From Anniella stebbinsi (lineage: Eukaryota; Chordata; Lepidosauria; Squamata; Anniellidae): a stretch of DNA of 64,000 nt. Location: contig JARDYH010000004.1 in NCBI GenBank assembly GCA_029215795.1, positions 32,802,001 to 32,866,000 of the forward strand. The letters are read 5' to 3'. Both the position numbers and the translations under genes were made by a program. The notes below the pieces were generated by a model. That model ran no database searches and was not told where the DNA came from. It saw only the letters and a program-made list of their open reading frames with translations. Positions 12,206-23,984 of this stretch are shown here, piece by piece; position 1 is the stretch's first letter, and the number at the start of each line of letters is the position of its first letter.

Positions 12206-13283
12206 TACTCTTTGATTAAATTAAAAAAGATTGGATCCAAATTGACACCGGATCAATATAGCAAAACTAAGCACTTTATCACCATAATTTGCCCAAATTA
12301 TGTTAATTATGGATGTATTTTGCCCAAGACTGACAAATTGTGATGGCAATTTGCATATCTTGCCATTTTTAGAGAAAACAACTAAACTAAAATCTACAAG
12401 CTATGCACAACCCTCCCCCTCTCCCTGTCAGTGCCAACACTGGCAGGGAAAGCTGATCCATTGTGGATTCCACAGGTCGGATTCTCAGTTGTACATGCCA
12501 GATCGGCTGCCTCATCCACAAAACAAAACAAAGACAAAACATAAAGCAAGCAGGCAGCAGGCAGCACTTCCTCCTTCCCAGGCAGCAGGCCTCCCTCTCC
12601 TGCAGGCGATAGCTTTATAATCAAAATGGTGGTGGGTTAGCCTCCATTCTGTCTCCTCAGCAACACTCACCTATCTTTTGGATGTCTGTGGACAATGTGC
12701 TGCAGCCCATTGTCAAGAAGTGCAGAATGGTTTGAAGCTACCGGCCCATTTTGGGGGGAATTTGGAGCTGAACAGCCTGAGTATAGTCTGTACCCGCAGC
12801 ATTTTTCTAATTTGTGGCAGCCATCTGGGAACTGAGGTCCTTCCCCTGAAGTCAGGCAATCATAGCCTCTATTGCTCTATTTCATTTCCTTTTACTCTTA
12901 ATCTATCCGTTTCCACCCCAGGGCCCACCATTTTCACCAAAACACTTGAGGTTCTTGGTTGTAAAGGCTCCCAATCTTTTGCTTTGCCATTTCCATAGTG
13001 CCGCCTTGTCTTCCTTAGTTTGATGAACAAACACTAATCTCCCGGTCTTCACTATCGCTTTTCTAGTGGGTTCTATTAGGACTACTACACTGAGTCATGT
13101 GCTAGGGGGTAAGTATACTAATCAAGCCATTTTTCTCTTCAGTGATGAATGTACATGCATGTGCTTTTTAGAACAAAAAGCTGCAAAAATAAATGTCTTA
13201 CTTTTGGATGAGTGTTTGCGCTAAGTTCCTTGTATGAACAGTAGATATTCCCCATTTAGTAAGAGCGCAATGCATGTATCCAC
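12206..13283. other. Non-coding DNA, nothing firmly recognised
   Basis: The piece 'agctatgcacaaccctccccctctccc' near 12400 looks like the inward-facing end of a TAGGG-type hAT element, but no partner terminus was found. No gene is seen. Confidence 0.4.
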
Positions 13284-13286
13284 TAT

Positions 13287-13843
13287 GGGCTCATCTACAC
13301 CTTTGAGCCTTTTGGGATGGGGGGAGGATCTCGGGCTTTCTGGCTTCCAGGATCCTTCCCCAGCATCCAAACGCCAGTGCAACATCCTGGAAGGAAAGAG
13401 GGATGTCCCAGTGCAGCATGGTTTTTTTTAAAGAGATGTTGCGCAAGTGCGTGGGCGCAATCCAGCACCAAGGTAAGTTTTTTAAATTAAAAAACCTGGG
13501 GAAACTCGGTGCCCCAACACCCCCGAGCACCATCTGAAGGACAGCAAAAATCCTGCACCCTAGCCCCGATGGGCACGGAGCCCCCCTGAACAGCTCCATG
13601 CCTGTTTCCTGAGGCCCTGCTACTCGCAGGGAGGAGGTAGGATCTGGGAGCCAGTGCCACATCGCTTGCAGTTCTTGAGGCTGTCCCAGGACTGCAGGAA
13701 AAATGGGATAAGTGCCGTTCATTTTATTCCGGGGAAAGTGAAAGGTTGTTCCTGGTTGACCCTGGGATCCCCTGTGCATCATTTGGATGCACAGGGATGA
13801 CCTCGAGCTGACTCTGGGATAAATAGATGGTGTCGACATGGCG
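13287..13843. mobile_element. MITE with TCTACACC-type termini, 557 bp
   Basis: The left end is GGGCTCATCTACACC and the right end, read inward, is CGCCATGTCGACACC. Flanks carry a 3-bp duplication, TAT (13284-13286 and 13844-13846). A relative in the opposite orientation lies at 62251-62698 and shares 'ctgggatcccctgtgcatcatttgg' -type internal text (there 'aatgatgtacaggggatcctggg'). The 192-codon minus-strand frame here is therefore transposon DNA, not a host gene. The 3-bp duplication suggests PIF/Harbinger-like mobilisation. Confidence 0.75.
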
Positions 13844-13846
13844 TAT

Positions 13847-14795
13847 GTGTCCACCACACCTGACACCAAAGGCCCCCTTAAGCTCCATGTTGGTCGTTAC
13901 ATGTTTATACACACACTTTGCACATCAGTGTGAATGAGGAGGTGTGGCAACAAGTGGGAGGAATGCATCACATTATCCCAGTGCTAAATTAATGCAGATA
14001 CATTGCCTATAGTAAAGACATGTGGATACTGTATAATGGCGGAGTAACAAGTGCACAATTACTGAACTAGAAGAAATTGAGTGGAAGAACCCTAAAGGAA
14101 GACATAAACTGGAGTCTAGAGTGTCTTCATTTACTGATAGAGGCTGAACTCTGTAGAAGATTCTGAACTAGTGCCAACAGGTAAAACACTCAAATCTTTT
14201 TGTACTTTCTGAATAATTAATTTGCACTTACAATGGCTTCAGTGAAGCTCTCAAAAGTATTTTACAGACACTAATTAACAGCTCTCGAGGCCCTGCCTAG
14301 AAACCACTTTATTTAATCTATTGTGTTCATTGAAGTAGGGTTTAAGTAAACTAAAAAAAAAGTGGAAGTTCAGCACAAGTGGAATTTCAAAGGCTTAAGG
14401 GGATAGGAATATAATTTGAACATTCGAAAGAAGTGGCTAGGGTTGAATGGTAGTATGGACATAAGTAGGTGGCTACAATCCCAGTTCCCAACTCCAGCTG
14501 CTTTAGTGCAGAAAATATCATACAAGAGCAGGCAGGGCAAGAGCAGGCAGGGAGCAGAATCTTTTTGGCCCATGAAACTGGCTTTTCATGGGCTCAGGCA
14601 CATGCATCTGGGGCACCAGAAATAGAGGTCCTTTGGGTATGTATGGAAATATGTAGGGAAGGGAAGCATTAGTTAATCAGATGACATCAGAAAAGAAGTG
14701 CACTCTCCATATCCTTCACCACTACTCCTTTTGCCATTTTTGAAATTCTGATTGGCTTCAGTACTGGCTTCCTGATTGGCTTGGAAGATTATGCA
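13847..14795. other. Non-coding DNA, nothing recognised
   Basis: It holds a short direct repeat 'agagcaggcagggcaagagcaggcaggg' near 14526-14552. No gene or repeat family is seen. Confidence 0.45.
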
Positions 14796-14830
14796 TACAC
14801 TTGATCTTAGCCAAAAGGCTGCAAAGCAAT
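14796..14830 (-). pseudogene. Truncated U2 snRNA pseudogene (5' 35 nt)
   Basis: The minus strand reads attgctttgcagccttttgg followed by ctaagatcaagtgta. This matches the conserved 5' end of U2 snRNA (atcgcttctcggccttttgg, then ctaagatcaagtgta) with about four mismatches, beginning at the first nucleotide. The match stops after nucleotide 35, so the branch-site recognition region and Sm site are absent. It is a 3'-truncated copy, not a functional gene. Confidence 0.8.
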
Positions 14831-14877
14831 ATGCACAGGGTAGTATATGTTTACTTATAAATTATTCTTATTTTATT

Positions 14878-15330
14878 CTCATCATCATCATCATCATCAT
14901 CATCTGTATCCTGCCTTTTTCCCAATATAAGGCAGCTTTACAAAATTAAAACACATACAATTAAAACATATAACTATAAGTAAAAAGCAAATGACAAATT
15001 AAAAAAACAGTACATTAACAAATGTTTTGACTATTCAAAAGGCCTACCGGAACAAGAAAGTTTTTGCCTGCCTCTGGAAGTAGCCTCGGAGCCACAGCCT
15101 CGGAGCAGCCATCAAGAAGGCCCTCTCCCACATTCCCACCAGGCGTTCCTGTGATGGTGGCCGGTCCAATCTAAGGACCTCTTCTGTAGATCTCAGGGCA
15201 CGGGCAGGCTCATAAGGGAGGATATGGTCTTTCAGATAACCTGCTCCTGAGCCGTATAGGCTTTATATAGGTCATAACCAGCACTTTAAATTGTGCCCGG
15301 AAACAGATCTTGGTCTTAGTATTTTCTAAC
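14878..15330 (-). repeat. LINE 3' end (antisense) with ATC microsatellite tail
   Basis: A run of about nine ATC triplets (14878-14904) leads into 'ctgtatcctgcctttttccc', 'aaaagcctaccgg'-like text, 'gaaggccctctcccacattcccacc', and finally 'aaccagcactttaaattgtgcccgg'. Antisense, this reads as the C-terminal coding end plus 3' UTR of a CR1/L2-group LINE. The triplet repeat lies where the 3' tail should be. The element is 5'-truncated. Confidence 0.65.
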
Positions 15331-15363
15331 TCATCTATTAATTGTGGTTTACACTAAAATGGT

Positions 15364-15384
15364 TTATTATTATTATTATTATTA
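15364..15384. repeat. ATT microsatellite
   Basis: About six or seven tandem ATT units. Confidence 0.9.
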
Positions 15385-17239
15385 GTTAATTTCTTCAAGT
15401 TGCAAAATCATGGGTTTGAGTAACAAGTGTCTCATCAGTGATTTTATGTATAAAGGCAGGTTGTTTATCCCCATCACAGCACCATAGAGTATAATGGATA
15501 GCCACAATTTCAGAACCCTGGAGAAAATAACAGATGTTCCTTATTTCAGATCAATTCCACAGAGCATAATGGATGCTTCCTATTTTAGAAGACACAGCTC
15601 CAGATATCCCTTACTTTGGGAGTCTTGATGGTACTGCTCTAGATGTCCACAACATGTTATTATTCAGTTTTTCTGCCTCATTTTAAAAAAAAAGCTCAAG
15701 GGAAAGAGCACACTAAAAGTATCACCCTATTCAAAATGGAACAGGAAGGAAATTTATCACAAAAAATATACCTAATTAAGCGGAGAGAAAAGAAAATAGA
15801 GTTGTTGGGGTGGAGGAGAAAAGACAGATAACTGCCTCCCATACCAAAAACATTGATTTTCTCTTCTACATCAATGGCTGATTTATAAAGAGGATAGCTA
15901 TTTTATGCATTCAACATGGTTTATATTAAGTAAAACCTGGATCAAGCACTTTCTGAAAAAATTTTTTTTTTTTAAGGCAGTTGTTGCCATCTTGGTCATG
16001 GTAAAAAGCCTCAAATCAGGGGAAGTGTTCATCGCCTTAGGTCAATGTGTGTTAGTGAAAGGGGATCTGGTTGTTGTTGTTGTTATAGATGTTGTTGTGG
16101 TGTCTCCATTTTGCCAGACAGAATGAAAAAAAGGGGGGGGGAATTCTCATGTTTTTGCAGGACTGAAAACTTTGACAATTTAATTGACAGGTTGATCAAT
16201 GACAATTTTAATTGTAAATTCAGAACCTACACAAATTTAATGGTGAAGCTGAGACAGAGAAAAACATTGGATTGGATGAGGGATAGTCATGTCTTAAGAA
16301 GACCCAGTGAAATCAATGGGACTGAAGTTAGTCTTGACTAACTTGACCCATTAATTTCAATGGGTCTGCTCTATGCATAAATAAATCTGGATCCAGTCAA
16401 TTGTGATGCAGGCCACAGAGATACTCAAATACAAACCTTAAGGCTGGCTTTCCCCTCCAATTTGTATCAATTCAAAAGCTCGTTGATATTTTGCATTTCA
16501 GAATGAAACTATTATGAAACCTTGTAGCAATAAGAACTGCAGGCAAATGAAGCTCATGGTGCTCAACTGAAATTGATTTCAGTACCTGCTTTTAAATCTG
16601 AAACTTCCCCAATACTGATCGGATTTGAACTCGTTAATTTTTAAAGCCATTTCATCTCTACTATATTAGGATTATAGGGAATATTCTGTATACCTGCTTT
16701 TTCAAACAGATGGTGGGGTGGGGTGATACCAGAGAAGGCCTATGAATGATAGCTTTTGTTGATTATGTAAGTTTTCTCAAACTTGCCACTTTCTTATTTC
16801 AGTGTGTGTTCAAAAAGTCTTACATGGAGGAGTTGCTAACATGCAAATGTATACATATTGGGGCAATTAAAAGCCACAGCCCTACTCAAGTGAAAAATCT
16901 TTAATCAGTGACTTGTCTGCATATATGGAAACATATTGATTTCATTTACATAAAATGCCAACCATGCACATTTACACTTCTTTAATCATCGTCATCATCA
17001 TCATCATCATATTATATTACTATTATTTCATAATATAAATACTTTTGAACTGATCATTTATTTTTATTATTGAATCCTATGAAACTCTTTGGCCCACACC
17101 CAGAATGAAGACACAAAACTGGAGTCAAAGGAACACAAATTCTATTCACTTAAATAAGGATCTGCAACGGGAGAAATCATTGTCCTGACTCTATTCACTA
17201 CAGGCATTCTTAATTAAAGATAAAGATGGGAGAACCATA
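15385..17239. other. Non-coding DNA with one old repeat copy and an ATC run
   Basis: No gene is seen. At about 16285-16395 there is a diverged copy of the 'cccagtgaaatcaatgggactgaagttagtc ... catgcataaataaatctgga' palindromic repeat. An ATC-rich run lies at 16987-17010 and a GTT-rich run at 16068-16100. Confidence 0.5.
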
Positions 17240-17546
17240 CTCAGTGGTTGAGTGTCAGTTGTTTTGAACCATGGGTTGTTTGTTGAGCCCTTGGGTTAGC
17301 ATGATGTCTGAATGCAGCTAGAGTGGCTTGTTAACCATGCAGTGTGGCTTATTTTCCTCAAACAAGTCACCTTGAGGACTCATGTTTTGTTGTTGGGTTG
17401 ATCAGAATGGTTAACAAGCCACCCTGGCTGCACTCAGATAACATGATAACCCACCCTGCAGAAAACATGTTGCATTCAGACAACACACTTACCAACAGTT
17501 CAACAAACAATTCACAGTTCCAAACAACCCACACTCAACCACTGAG
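17240..17546. mobile_element. Inverted-repeat element, about 307 bp
   Basis: The left arm starts ctcagtggttgagtgtcagt and runs through tttgttga. The right arm, from tcaacaaacaa to actcaaccactgag, is its reverse complement over about 47 bp with few mismatches. Internal blocks (ggcttgttaacca / ggttaacaagcc) are also inverted. A flanking 'gttgtgtgaacagcc' to 17573 may be a further outer end. The superfamily is unclear. Confidence 0.6.
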
Positions 17547-18539
17547 TGTGGGTTAGCATGTTGTGTGAACAGCCTCACTGTCTTCTTGCAGAGCAACACC
17601 ACTCTGACTCTCAATCAGTTACCTGATCCATGCCTTTCATTGCCCTCTTGACTTAAAGGTGTGGAAGGGGGCACGTGCGTGTTCGATCCCTCGCCTGCTT
17701 GCCAGGGTGTGGAGGAAGGAAGTCTTCAGGGTCCAAGGTCAGCTGCCCTGTCCAGTTTCTTTGATCCAGCCAGGTGACAATGAGAGACAGATGAGTAAAG
17801 TTTGATCCTGTATTTACACCAGCTAGAGAGCTTTAGAGTTTTTCCCCATTATGGTAAAATGGTGGCTATTCTATTGAATGGCCAAAGGATTTGTGAATGA
17901 AATTATAATTTAGAGCAATGCCTATTTTGTCTAGAGGATTCTTTGTCCTTAAATGGTTATAGAATTGTCATGACAAAGCTACATCCTGGAAGGATTTCTA
18001 CTACACATGAAATCTCCCAGTGAGCCAGTTATGCTAGGGTTCAGGGTTTCTTCACCATAACAAGAGCAGCACAAAGAAACAAGAATATAGATGTACTAGA
18101 ATGCTGTTGACACCATTTTATTTGTTTTAGTTTTAACCATGAACTAAAATGCCAGCAAGTGGGAACTGTTGCAACCAAAGATCAATAGAAAAATTAAAAT
18201 GCTTTTGCCTCAAGTCTTATGTCACTTTAGGGAATGGGTTAGAGAAACAATTTCATAAAACCATGAGTGATGTGTTTCTTACGAGGTCTATTTCTTGAAC
18301 ACTCAAAGGCAGTTCTTGATTTAATCTTGAATGCTGCCCCATGCAAGAATTTCCCTGTCTTTACATTATGAATCAAACTAATAACTAGAAAGGTGTATGT
18401 AGAAAGGAGCGATAAAAGATGCTACCTATGAAGGCTGCAAAGTTAAAGATAATCACAGCATCAGAAACTTCATGTTGCAAAGGTAGCTAGGGATGGAATT
18501 ACACATATATTTATTTACAAGAGCTTCATTGATCCTAGA
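17547..18539. other. Non-coding DNA, nothing recognised
   Basis: A B-box-like word (gtgttcgatccct, 17668-17680) stands alone without a matching A box or tRNA fold, so no RNA gene is called. Confidence 0.45.
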
Positions 18540-18654
18540 TCTGTTTTTATAGTTACGTATAAACTTGTTTATAGTTGTTTTTAGAGGTCTGTTTCTGTGT
18601 ATGTTACATGTTTTTGTGGTTTAAAATTTTGTATATTGTTTTTAACCATTTTAA
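18540..18654 (+). repeat. L2-like 3' UTR fragment
   Basis: 'gtggtttaaaattttgtatattgtttttaaccattttaa' corresponds to 'gcagttttaaattttgtatattatttttaaatgttttaat' in the 3' UTR of the L2-like copy at 45.64 kb. The usual ending (accgcccagagagc) is missing, because the next element begins here. Confidence 0.55.
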
Positions 18655-18786
18655 CTATCTACACTACTGCTTTAAAACGGTTTGAAACGGTTTGTAACAG
18701 TTTTGAGAACTGTTGGGGCCTAGGACACACTCCATATACAGTTTTCAAAATGTTTTCAAAGTGTTTTATCCTGCGTGTGTAGATAG
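18655..18786. mobile_element. Small palindromic MITE, 132 bp
   Basis: The ends are inverted: ctatctacac on the left, gtgtgtagatag on the right. Internal text such as 'aaacggtttgaaacgg' pairs loosely with 'ttttcaaagtgttttatcc'. A partial relative ('atctacactactgctttgtaacagttt') lies at 22331-22420. The TCTACAC end recalls the MITEs at 13.3 and 62.3 kb. Confidence 0.55.
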
Positions 18787-18870
18787 GCTCTGTGTTGTGG
18801 CGGACCCAGGGTTCACAGGGTCAAAGTGCTGGGACATTTTGATTATCAAGGATGACAGTGTTATCAAGGA

Positions 18871-19072
18871 TCACAAGAGTTAAAGTTGCAGAGGCCCTGC
18901 CTTCTTTTGTATATGGTCACTCTAGTATAGTGCCTGCAACTTTAACTGTTGTGAGGAAGAGGGAATTTCACCAGGTGATGCATGCATACATATGACACTG
19001 GCTGAAATTCCCTTTTCTCTACAACTGTTAAAGTTACATGAGCCCTGTCCTTCTTTTCATATGGTCAGCCTA
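18871..19072. mobile_element. Partial copy of the ~320-bp TAGGGTGACC hAT MITE
   Basis: It contains 'gttgcagaggccctgccttc', 'gtatatggtcactctagtatag', 'ctgttgtgaggaagagggaatttcacc' and the right terminus '...catatggtcagccta'. The left terminal arm is missing, so this is a truncated copy of the family whose intact members lie at 19910 and 41405. Confidence 0.8.
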
Positions 19073-19764
19073 TCCTCTGAGTTTAGCTGTAATCCTCACA
19101 GTGACCTCATTTGCACAATCACGAAGACAAATAAGCCATGGTGTCTTATTTCCCTTCCCTGCATGTCAGGGGCATTGGCATAATTATATCCGACAGCATG
19201 GCTTGCCATGTTGTGCGAACCTGGCCAGGGTGGCTTGTTGCAATGGGCTACAATCCAACCAGAACCCATGGCCTGTTGTAGTTTATTTCCTTTCCATAAT
19301 CATGCAACTGTAGCCAGCTACAGAGGTTATGGAATTTCCCAGCAATAATGTATTGTCAAAAGCTATCCTTGTGGTAATGCCAAGTATTTTGGGGTGACTT
19401 GGTCTTGAATGAGCAATTAGGACCCATTAGCTTTATAAAAGACCTGCTCCTAGTGGAGATGGAAATTGCTGGTTTATTGATACATATCAACAAAGCTGTG
19501 CACATTTAGGGATTCTCCTTGGGGGAGTGGCTATGGAAACAATCATGATAAGCACCTGCACTACATTCAGACTTAGTTCTGGGAGAGCTGATACAGGACT
19601 GTAGCCTCAGAATATAAAACTGGGCATAGTTTGCATGTAAGGGTGGTTTGTAAGTTTTGTTATAAACTTTATTTTCCCCTTCCCTAGACTTTCAGATAGG
19701 GGAAAGGCAAGAAATATCTACAAATGATGTAACAATTTACAGAGCATTATACCATTCCTCCTCT

Positions 19765-20433
19765 TATAGTACTAGAGCTCAGGGTCATCTAATGATGCTG
19801 GATGGTGGGAGATGTTGGGAGAAGCAAAAGGAAGTACTTCATACAGTGCATTGTTAAACTATGGCATTCAAGATGCAATGATGGCCACCAACTTGGATGG
19901 ATTTAAAATTAGGGTGACCAGATAAAATCCAAGTCAGGGCTCATGTAACTTTAACAGTTGTAGAGAAAAGGGAATTTCAGCCAGAGTCATTTGTATGCAA
20001 TTAGTTCCTGGTGAAATTCCCTCTTCATCACAACAGTTAAAGTTGCAGGGGCCCTGCCTTCTTTTGTATATGGTCACTCTAGTATAGTGCCTGCACCTTT
20101 AACTGTTGTGATGAAGAGGGAATATCACCAGGAACTAATTGCATACAAATGACACTGGCTGAAATTCCCTTTTCTCTACAACTGTTAAAGTTACATGAGC
20201 CCTGACCTGGATTTTATCTGGTCAGCCTATTTAAAATGGGATTAGAAAAATTTGTGGAGGATAAGGCTATTAATGGCTGCTAGTCATGATAACTATCTAT
20301 GAACTCCAGTACCAGACACAGCACACGCCAACAATACCGTTTGCTGGCGAACATGAGTAGGAGGGTGCTATTGCTCTCATGGGCTTCCCATAGGTATGGC
20401 CACTGTGGGAATAGAATGCTGGACTAGATAAGG
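19765..20433 (+). repeat. CR1/L3-type LINE 3' end, split by a MITE
   Basis: The 5' part (19765-19909) reads 'aaaaggaagtacttcatacag ... aactatggcattcaagatgcaatgatggccaccaacttggatgg'. It resumes at 20230/20238 with 'gggattagaaaaatttgtgg' and 'gctattaatggctgctagtc', continuing to 'aatgctggactagataagg' at 20433. Matching text lies at 60540-60880. The element between 19910 and 20229 splits it with an exact 8-bp duplication. The usual TTCTTATG terminus is lost where a second MITE begins. Confidence 0.8.
19910..20229. mobile_element. Palindromic hAT-type MITE, 320 bp (intact)
   Basis: The left end is TAGGGTGACCAGATAAAATC and the right end is its near-perfect inverse (gattttatctggtcagccta). A perfect 8-bp target duplication, TTTAAAAT, flanks it (19902-19909, 20230-20237). 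The whole unit folds on itself: ctttaacagttgtagagaaaagggaatttcag pairs with the mirrored right half. The insertion interrupts a CR1/L3 LINE tail, so it is younger than that copy. hAT assignment rests on the TIR style and 8-bp duplication. Confidence 0.92.
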
Positions 20434-20435
20434 CC

Positions 20436-20780
20436 TAGGGTGACCATATGGAAAGGAGGACAGGGTGTCTATGTCTTTAACAGTTGCATAGAAAAGGGAA
20501 TTTCAGCAGGTGTCATTTGTATGCATGCAACATTTTGTGAAATTCCCCCTTCACCATAATTGTTAAAGCTGCAGGAGCACTGCCCTCTTTTGTATCCGGT
20601 CACTCTAGTATAGCTAGAGTGACCAGATACAAAAGAGGACAGGGCTCCTGAAACTTTAACTGCTTTGGTAAAAAGGGAATTTCACCAGGTGCTGCATGCA
20701 TAGAAATGACACCTGCTCCCTTTTTCCTACAACTGTTAAAGATAGAGAAGCCCTGACTTCCTTTCCACAGGATCACCCTA
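20436..20780. mobile_element. TAGGGTGACC hAT MITE, about 345 bp
   Basis: The left end is tagggtgaccatatgg and the right end is ...aggatcaccctaa-type. The flanks agataagg (20426-20433) and agataagc (20781-20788) match at 7 of 8 bases, with two extra bases (cc) before the left terminus. The centre holds two abutting internal half-ends (ctctagtatagctagag), so it may be a rearranged copy. Confidence 0.85.
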
Positions 20781-22330
20781 AGATAAGCATGCACACCCTC
20801 CCACCCCTTCTATCCAGTCTTCCATTAGCTTATGAGCTTCTTCTTGGGATGTTTTACTCTAGTCTAGTTGTTCCACAAGCATATCCATGTTTTACTAAGG
20901 ATTATCAGTGAGCTTATTTCTCTAGCAATCTTTTCATATTGTTATGTGCACTCTTTTTGGTCTCTTGTATTTTTAACTTTATTTCGAAATAAAATACATT
21001 CCATGGGGAAAGGCAAAAAAAAAAAGATTTTTAAAAATATAAATGAAATAAACATATTGTTGCAATTTGATGGAGAAAGTATAACAACATTAAAAAAGCT
21101 CTCGAATTTCCAGTGGTGTCTCATAAGACTGTAGTGTTCTGATTCAGACAATGACCACAGCACAGCTAATCAGCACCACCACAATGACTGACCTTATAAA
21201 ACGCTAACATAAAAATAGTATTACATCACCTCTGCATTTATCCTCTTGTTCCAATTATGCACCATACTAGGAATGTAGACGCATAGTCCTGTTCCTTCCT
21301 GTTATTTATAAAATTCTATTTCATTGTAAGCTATAATGCACTCCAGGCTGAACATTCCAGGGAACTGTTGTAATTCACTGATGGTTAATCACTTGGCCTT
21401 TGGCCTCCTGCCTTATAATTCCATTTGACATGTCCTATAATTACTACTTGGAGAGTTTTATTACTTAATTATCCTATCAGCTACTGCAATTTAACATGCC
21501 ATCAATCTCTTCCAACCACCTCCTCCAACTCACAAACAAATCCTTACTCTCAATTAAGCTCCTCCGCAAGTTTATGCAACACAACGAATCAGAAAGCCTT
21601 GCTTTGATCAGTAAGTTTTTCTTTTAAAAGCAATTTTGTCTAAACTCTTTTTCCCGCTTTCTTCTGCAGCTGTTCAGTTTTCCAGATTGTGCAATTTTCA
21701 GACTTTTTCAAAATACAGAGTTGTATTTACCAGTGCTGGCATGAAACAGCTGCATCTCTTCATCCTTTTAAATGTGCCTTCTAAAAAACAAATTAGGAGC
21801 CCATCAAACAAGCTGTTGGCTTGTTTGAACATCTGCTTGATACTGTGTGGACTGCTTATTGAACATTGAGCTACCTAGCTGTTCCATCTGATGAATCATT
21901 GGCTAGTCCTGTTTAACCAATAAACATGTGCATGGGTGTCACCCAAAGGGGTTGTTACATTTAATGAGTTGGATGTTGGAAGGACTCTGCTCCCAGAAAG
22001 TCCTTCCACCCAATTTTGGAGGGATCCCTCTTCCCTCCAACCCACAGTTCACCCCATTTAGCATGGTCCCCTGATCTGCTCTATAGTATTTACAGGAGGC
22101 TGGAGAAGCTGTCTTGATGGGGAGACAGTGGGGGAATCCACATCTACCAGGGCAGTTGATCCAGTATAAATCTGGATCCAACCTGTTGGTTTTAGAAAGA
22201 CAATGGGCATAATCCAGTTAATATTACTAAGCATTAAAGTCCCACTAAAATCAATGACTACATCCCATTATGTTGCCTTCAATGGAAAATGGAAGAAATA
22301 TTCAAACCCCTCGTTTGAATAGAGGAGGCT
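20781..22330. other. Non-coding DNA, nothing firmly recognised
   Basis: No exon-like frame. A weak copy of the 'aaagtcccactaaaatcaatg' repeat occurs at about 22195-22260. Confidence 0.45.
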
Positions 22331-22420
22331 GGGGCAGGATCTACACTACTGCTTTGTAACAGTTTATAATGTTTTTGACAATTGTTTGGGCCCAGGACAC
22401 ATTGAGCTCCATCAGATGAG
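22331..22420. repeat. Partial copy of the 132-bp MITE at 18.65 kb
   Basis: It shares 'atctacactactgctttgtaacagttt', 'tgtttgggcccaggacacatt' with 18655-18740. The right half is missing. Confidence 0.55.
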
Positions 22421-22679
22421 CATTTTATTGCATGTTCATTACTGGGTACTCACAGCTTTTCATGGGTCCCTCTCACGACGTTGTCTGCCTCCGAATCACA
22501 TCCCGCCCCTTCTGGCCTTCTTCGCGCAATAAGAAAAGCTCCTGGTAAATCTGTATTATTTTTAAAGATGAAAGTTGCCACCATCTCCTGCTGTGTGCAG
22601 GAGAAGTGACATGATAAAGACAGCCCCTGAATGGGCCACATGCACTTTTTTACTTCCTCTTTCCTCTCCCTGGGACATA

Positions 22680-22745
22680 CTGACTTGCAGTGATGGGAGT
22701 TGTAGTCCAACACCTTGGAGGGCAGCAGCTTGGGGAAGGGCTGCT
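22680..22745. repeat. Half of a palindromic MITE (gggagttgtagtcc type)
   Basis: 'gatgggagttgtagtccaacacc' and 'cagcttggggaagg' match the right half of the element at 58437-58575. Confidence 0.6.
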
Positions 22746-22969
22746 TAAACAAAAAAAGAGAAGTAGGTGGCCTTAAGTCATCCATCATCAGTTTTTCACA
22801 ACCCCACAGTTACCTCTGCATATCATATTCTCCACCCTGTCCTCATGGTTTATCTGCTTTGGGAGAATGAGAATTTCACTTGCACTTTCTGCCTCCTTAG
22901 GGAGGTTGTGGCAGTAAGGCTTGTGAGCCTTAACTCCCAATTTCCCTGCTTTTGGGTGCTTAGTTTAAA

Positions 22970-23145
22970 ACTGTAGAGCCTTAATGTTGTTTTGTACACC
23001 GTAGGTTTTTTGTTTAATGAATTGTCTTTATATGCTGTCAGTTTTTATGCTTTCATGGTATTTAATTTTGTATATTGATTTTTAATGTCCAAGTTTTAAT
23101 TTTTGTAAACCGCCCAGAGAGCTTCAGCTATGGGGTAGTATATAA

Positions 23146-23189
<44 letters not shown>

Positions 23190-23190
23190 G
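22970..23190 (+). repeat. L2-like LINE 3' end with AAT microsatellite tail
   Basis: It ends 'gtaaaccgcccagagagcttc', 'agctatggggtagtatataaat', followed by about 15 AAT units (23146-23189). The same ending closes the L2-like copy at 45.75 kb and, in antisense, the one at 48.44 kb. The upstream 'tttaattttgtatattgatttttaatg' is the shared 3' UTR. Confidence 0.85.
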
Positions 23191-23984
23191 ATCTATTAAT
23201 TCAACATTGCAACTTGAATGAAACCTACCAGCTATGTCTTGAGACTACCAGGTGCTTAGCAAACTGCTTCCATTTCTGAAGTCTCAAGCAGGCAGCAAAA
23301 CCAGATGTTTGTCAAGTTCCTGATAGAGTACCACACATGGAAAATATCATCTTCAAATTAGTGGGTCACAGGTTGTGCAGGCCAAACACACAATCACTCT
23401 CCTATGTTATGCTGTTTCCTGTTCTCCAGTTCTGTATTGCAGAAGCAACACCGCAAAGCATAGACACTTATGTACTGTGGTCTACATTCAAATCACATGA
23501 GAGCCTTCCTTGGTCATTCTAATTCCTCACTGCTTCGTGGCTTTCTCTCCACAGCTTTCCAAGTGGCAGGAACGGAATGAGCAGGCGCCTTTTATTTTCT
23601 CTTTCTTAGTCTTTTTCAGAGATTGTTTGCAGGAAGAGAAGATAACAACCTCTGTTAAAAAAAATGGGGGGAAAGGGGAAAAAAATGGGATCTATTCAAT
23701 CCCTTCCCAATGCTTGATGATGGTGGTGGTGGTGGTTAGGAGTACCCAGGTTGGGGGTGAGGGAGAGAAAGTGGATCACAGGAATGGCCAGAGTGTGCAG
23801 TGGGTGTCACCAAAAATGAGGACAAAAGAGGGCAGCAATTTGCATGTGCTAAGATAGATAGATAGATGATAGATGCAAATTTAGAAATTCTAATTGAAAT
23901 AGAAATACAGTGCATCTCTCATTGTAGTGTGGGTGACTGTGACCCAAATATCTGTTCACTCTGTTGACTGTTCAGGTGTTAACT
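23191..23984. other. Non-coding DNA with short simple repeats
   Basis: It holds GGT and GATA-type runs (about 23717-23738 and 23852-23872). No gene is seen. Confidence 0.5.

Noticed and set aside
11831..12343. 170-codon frame as a gene
   Set aside because: It runs through the palindromic 520-bp hAT MITE and has no domain; the opposite strand carries an equally long frame.
13291..13869. 192-codon minus-strand frame as a gene
   Set aside because: It coincides with a MITE with inverted ends and a 3-bp duplication, and its relative at 62.3 kb does not keep the frame.
17668..17680. tRNA or SINE promoter from a B-box-like word
   Set aside because: No A box at the proper distance and no cloverleaf or SINE body nearby.
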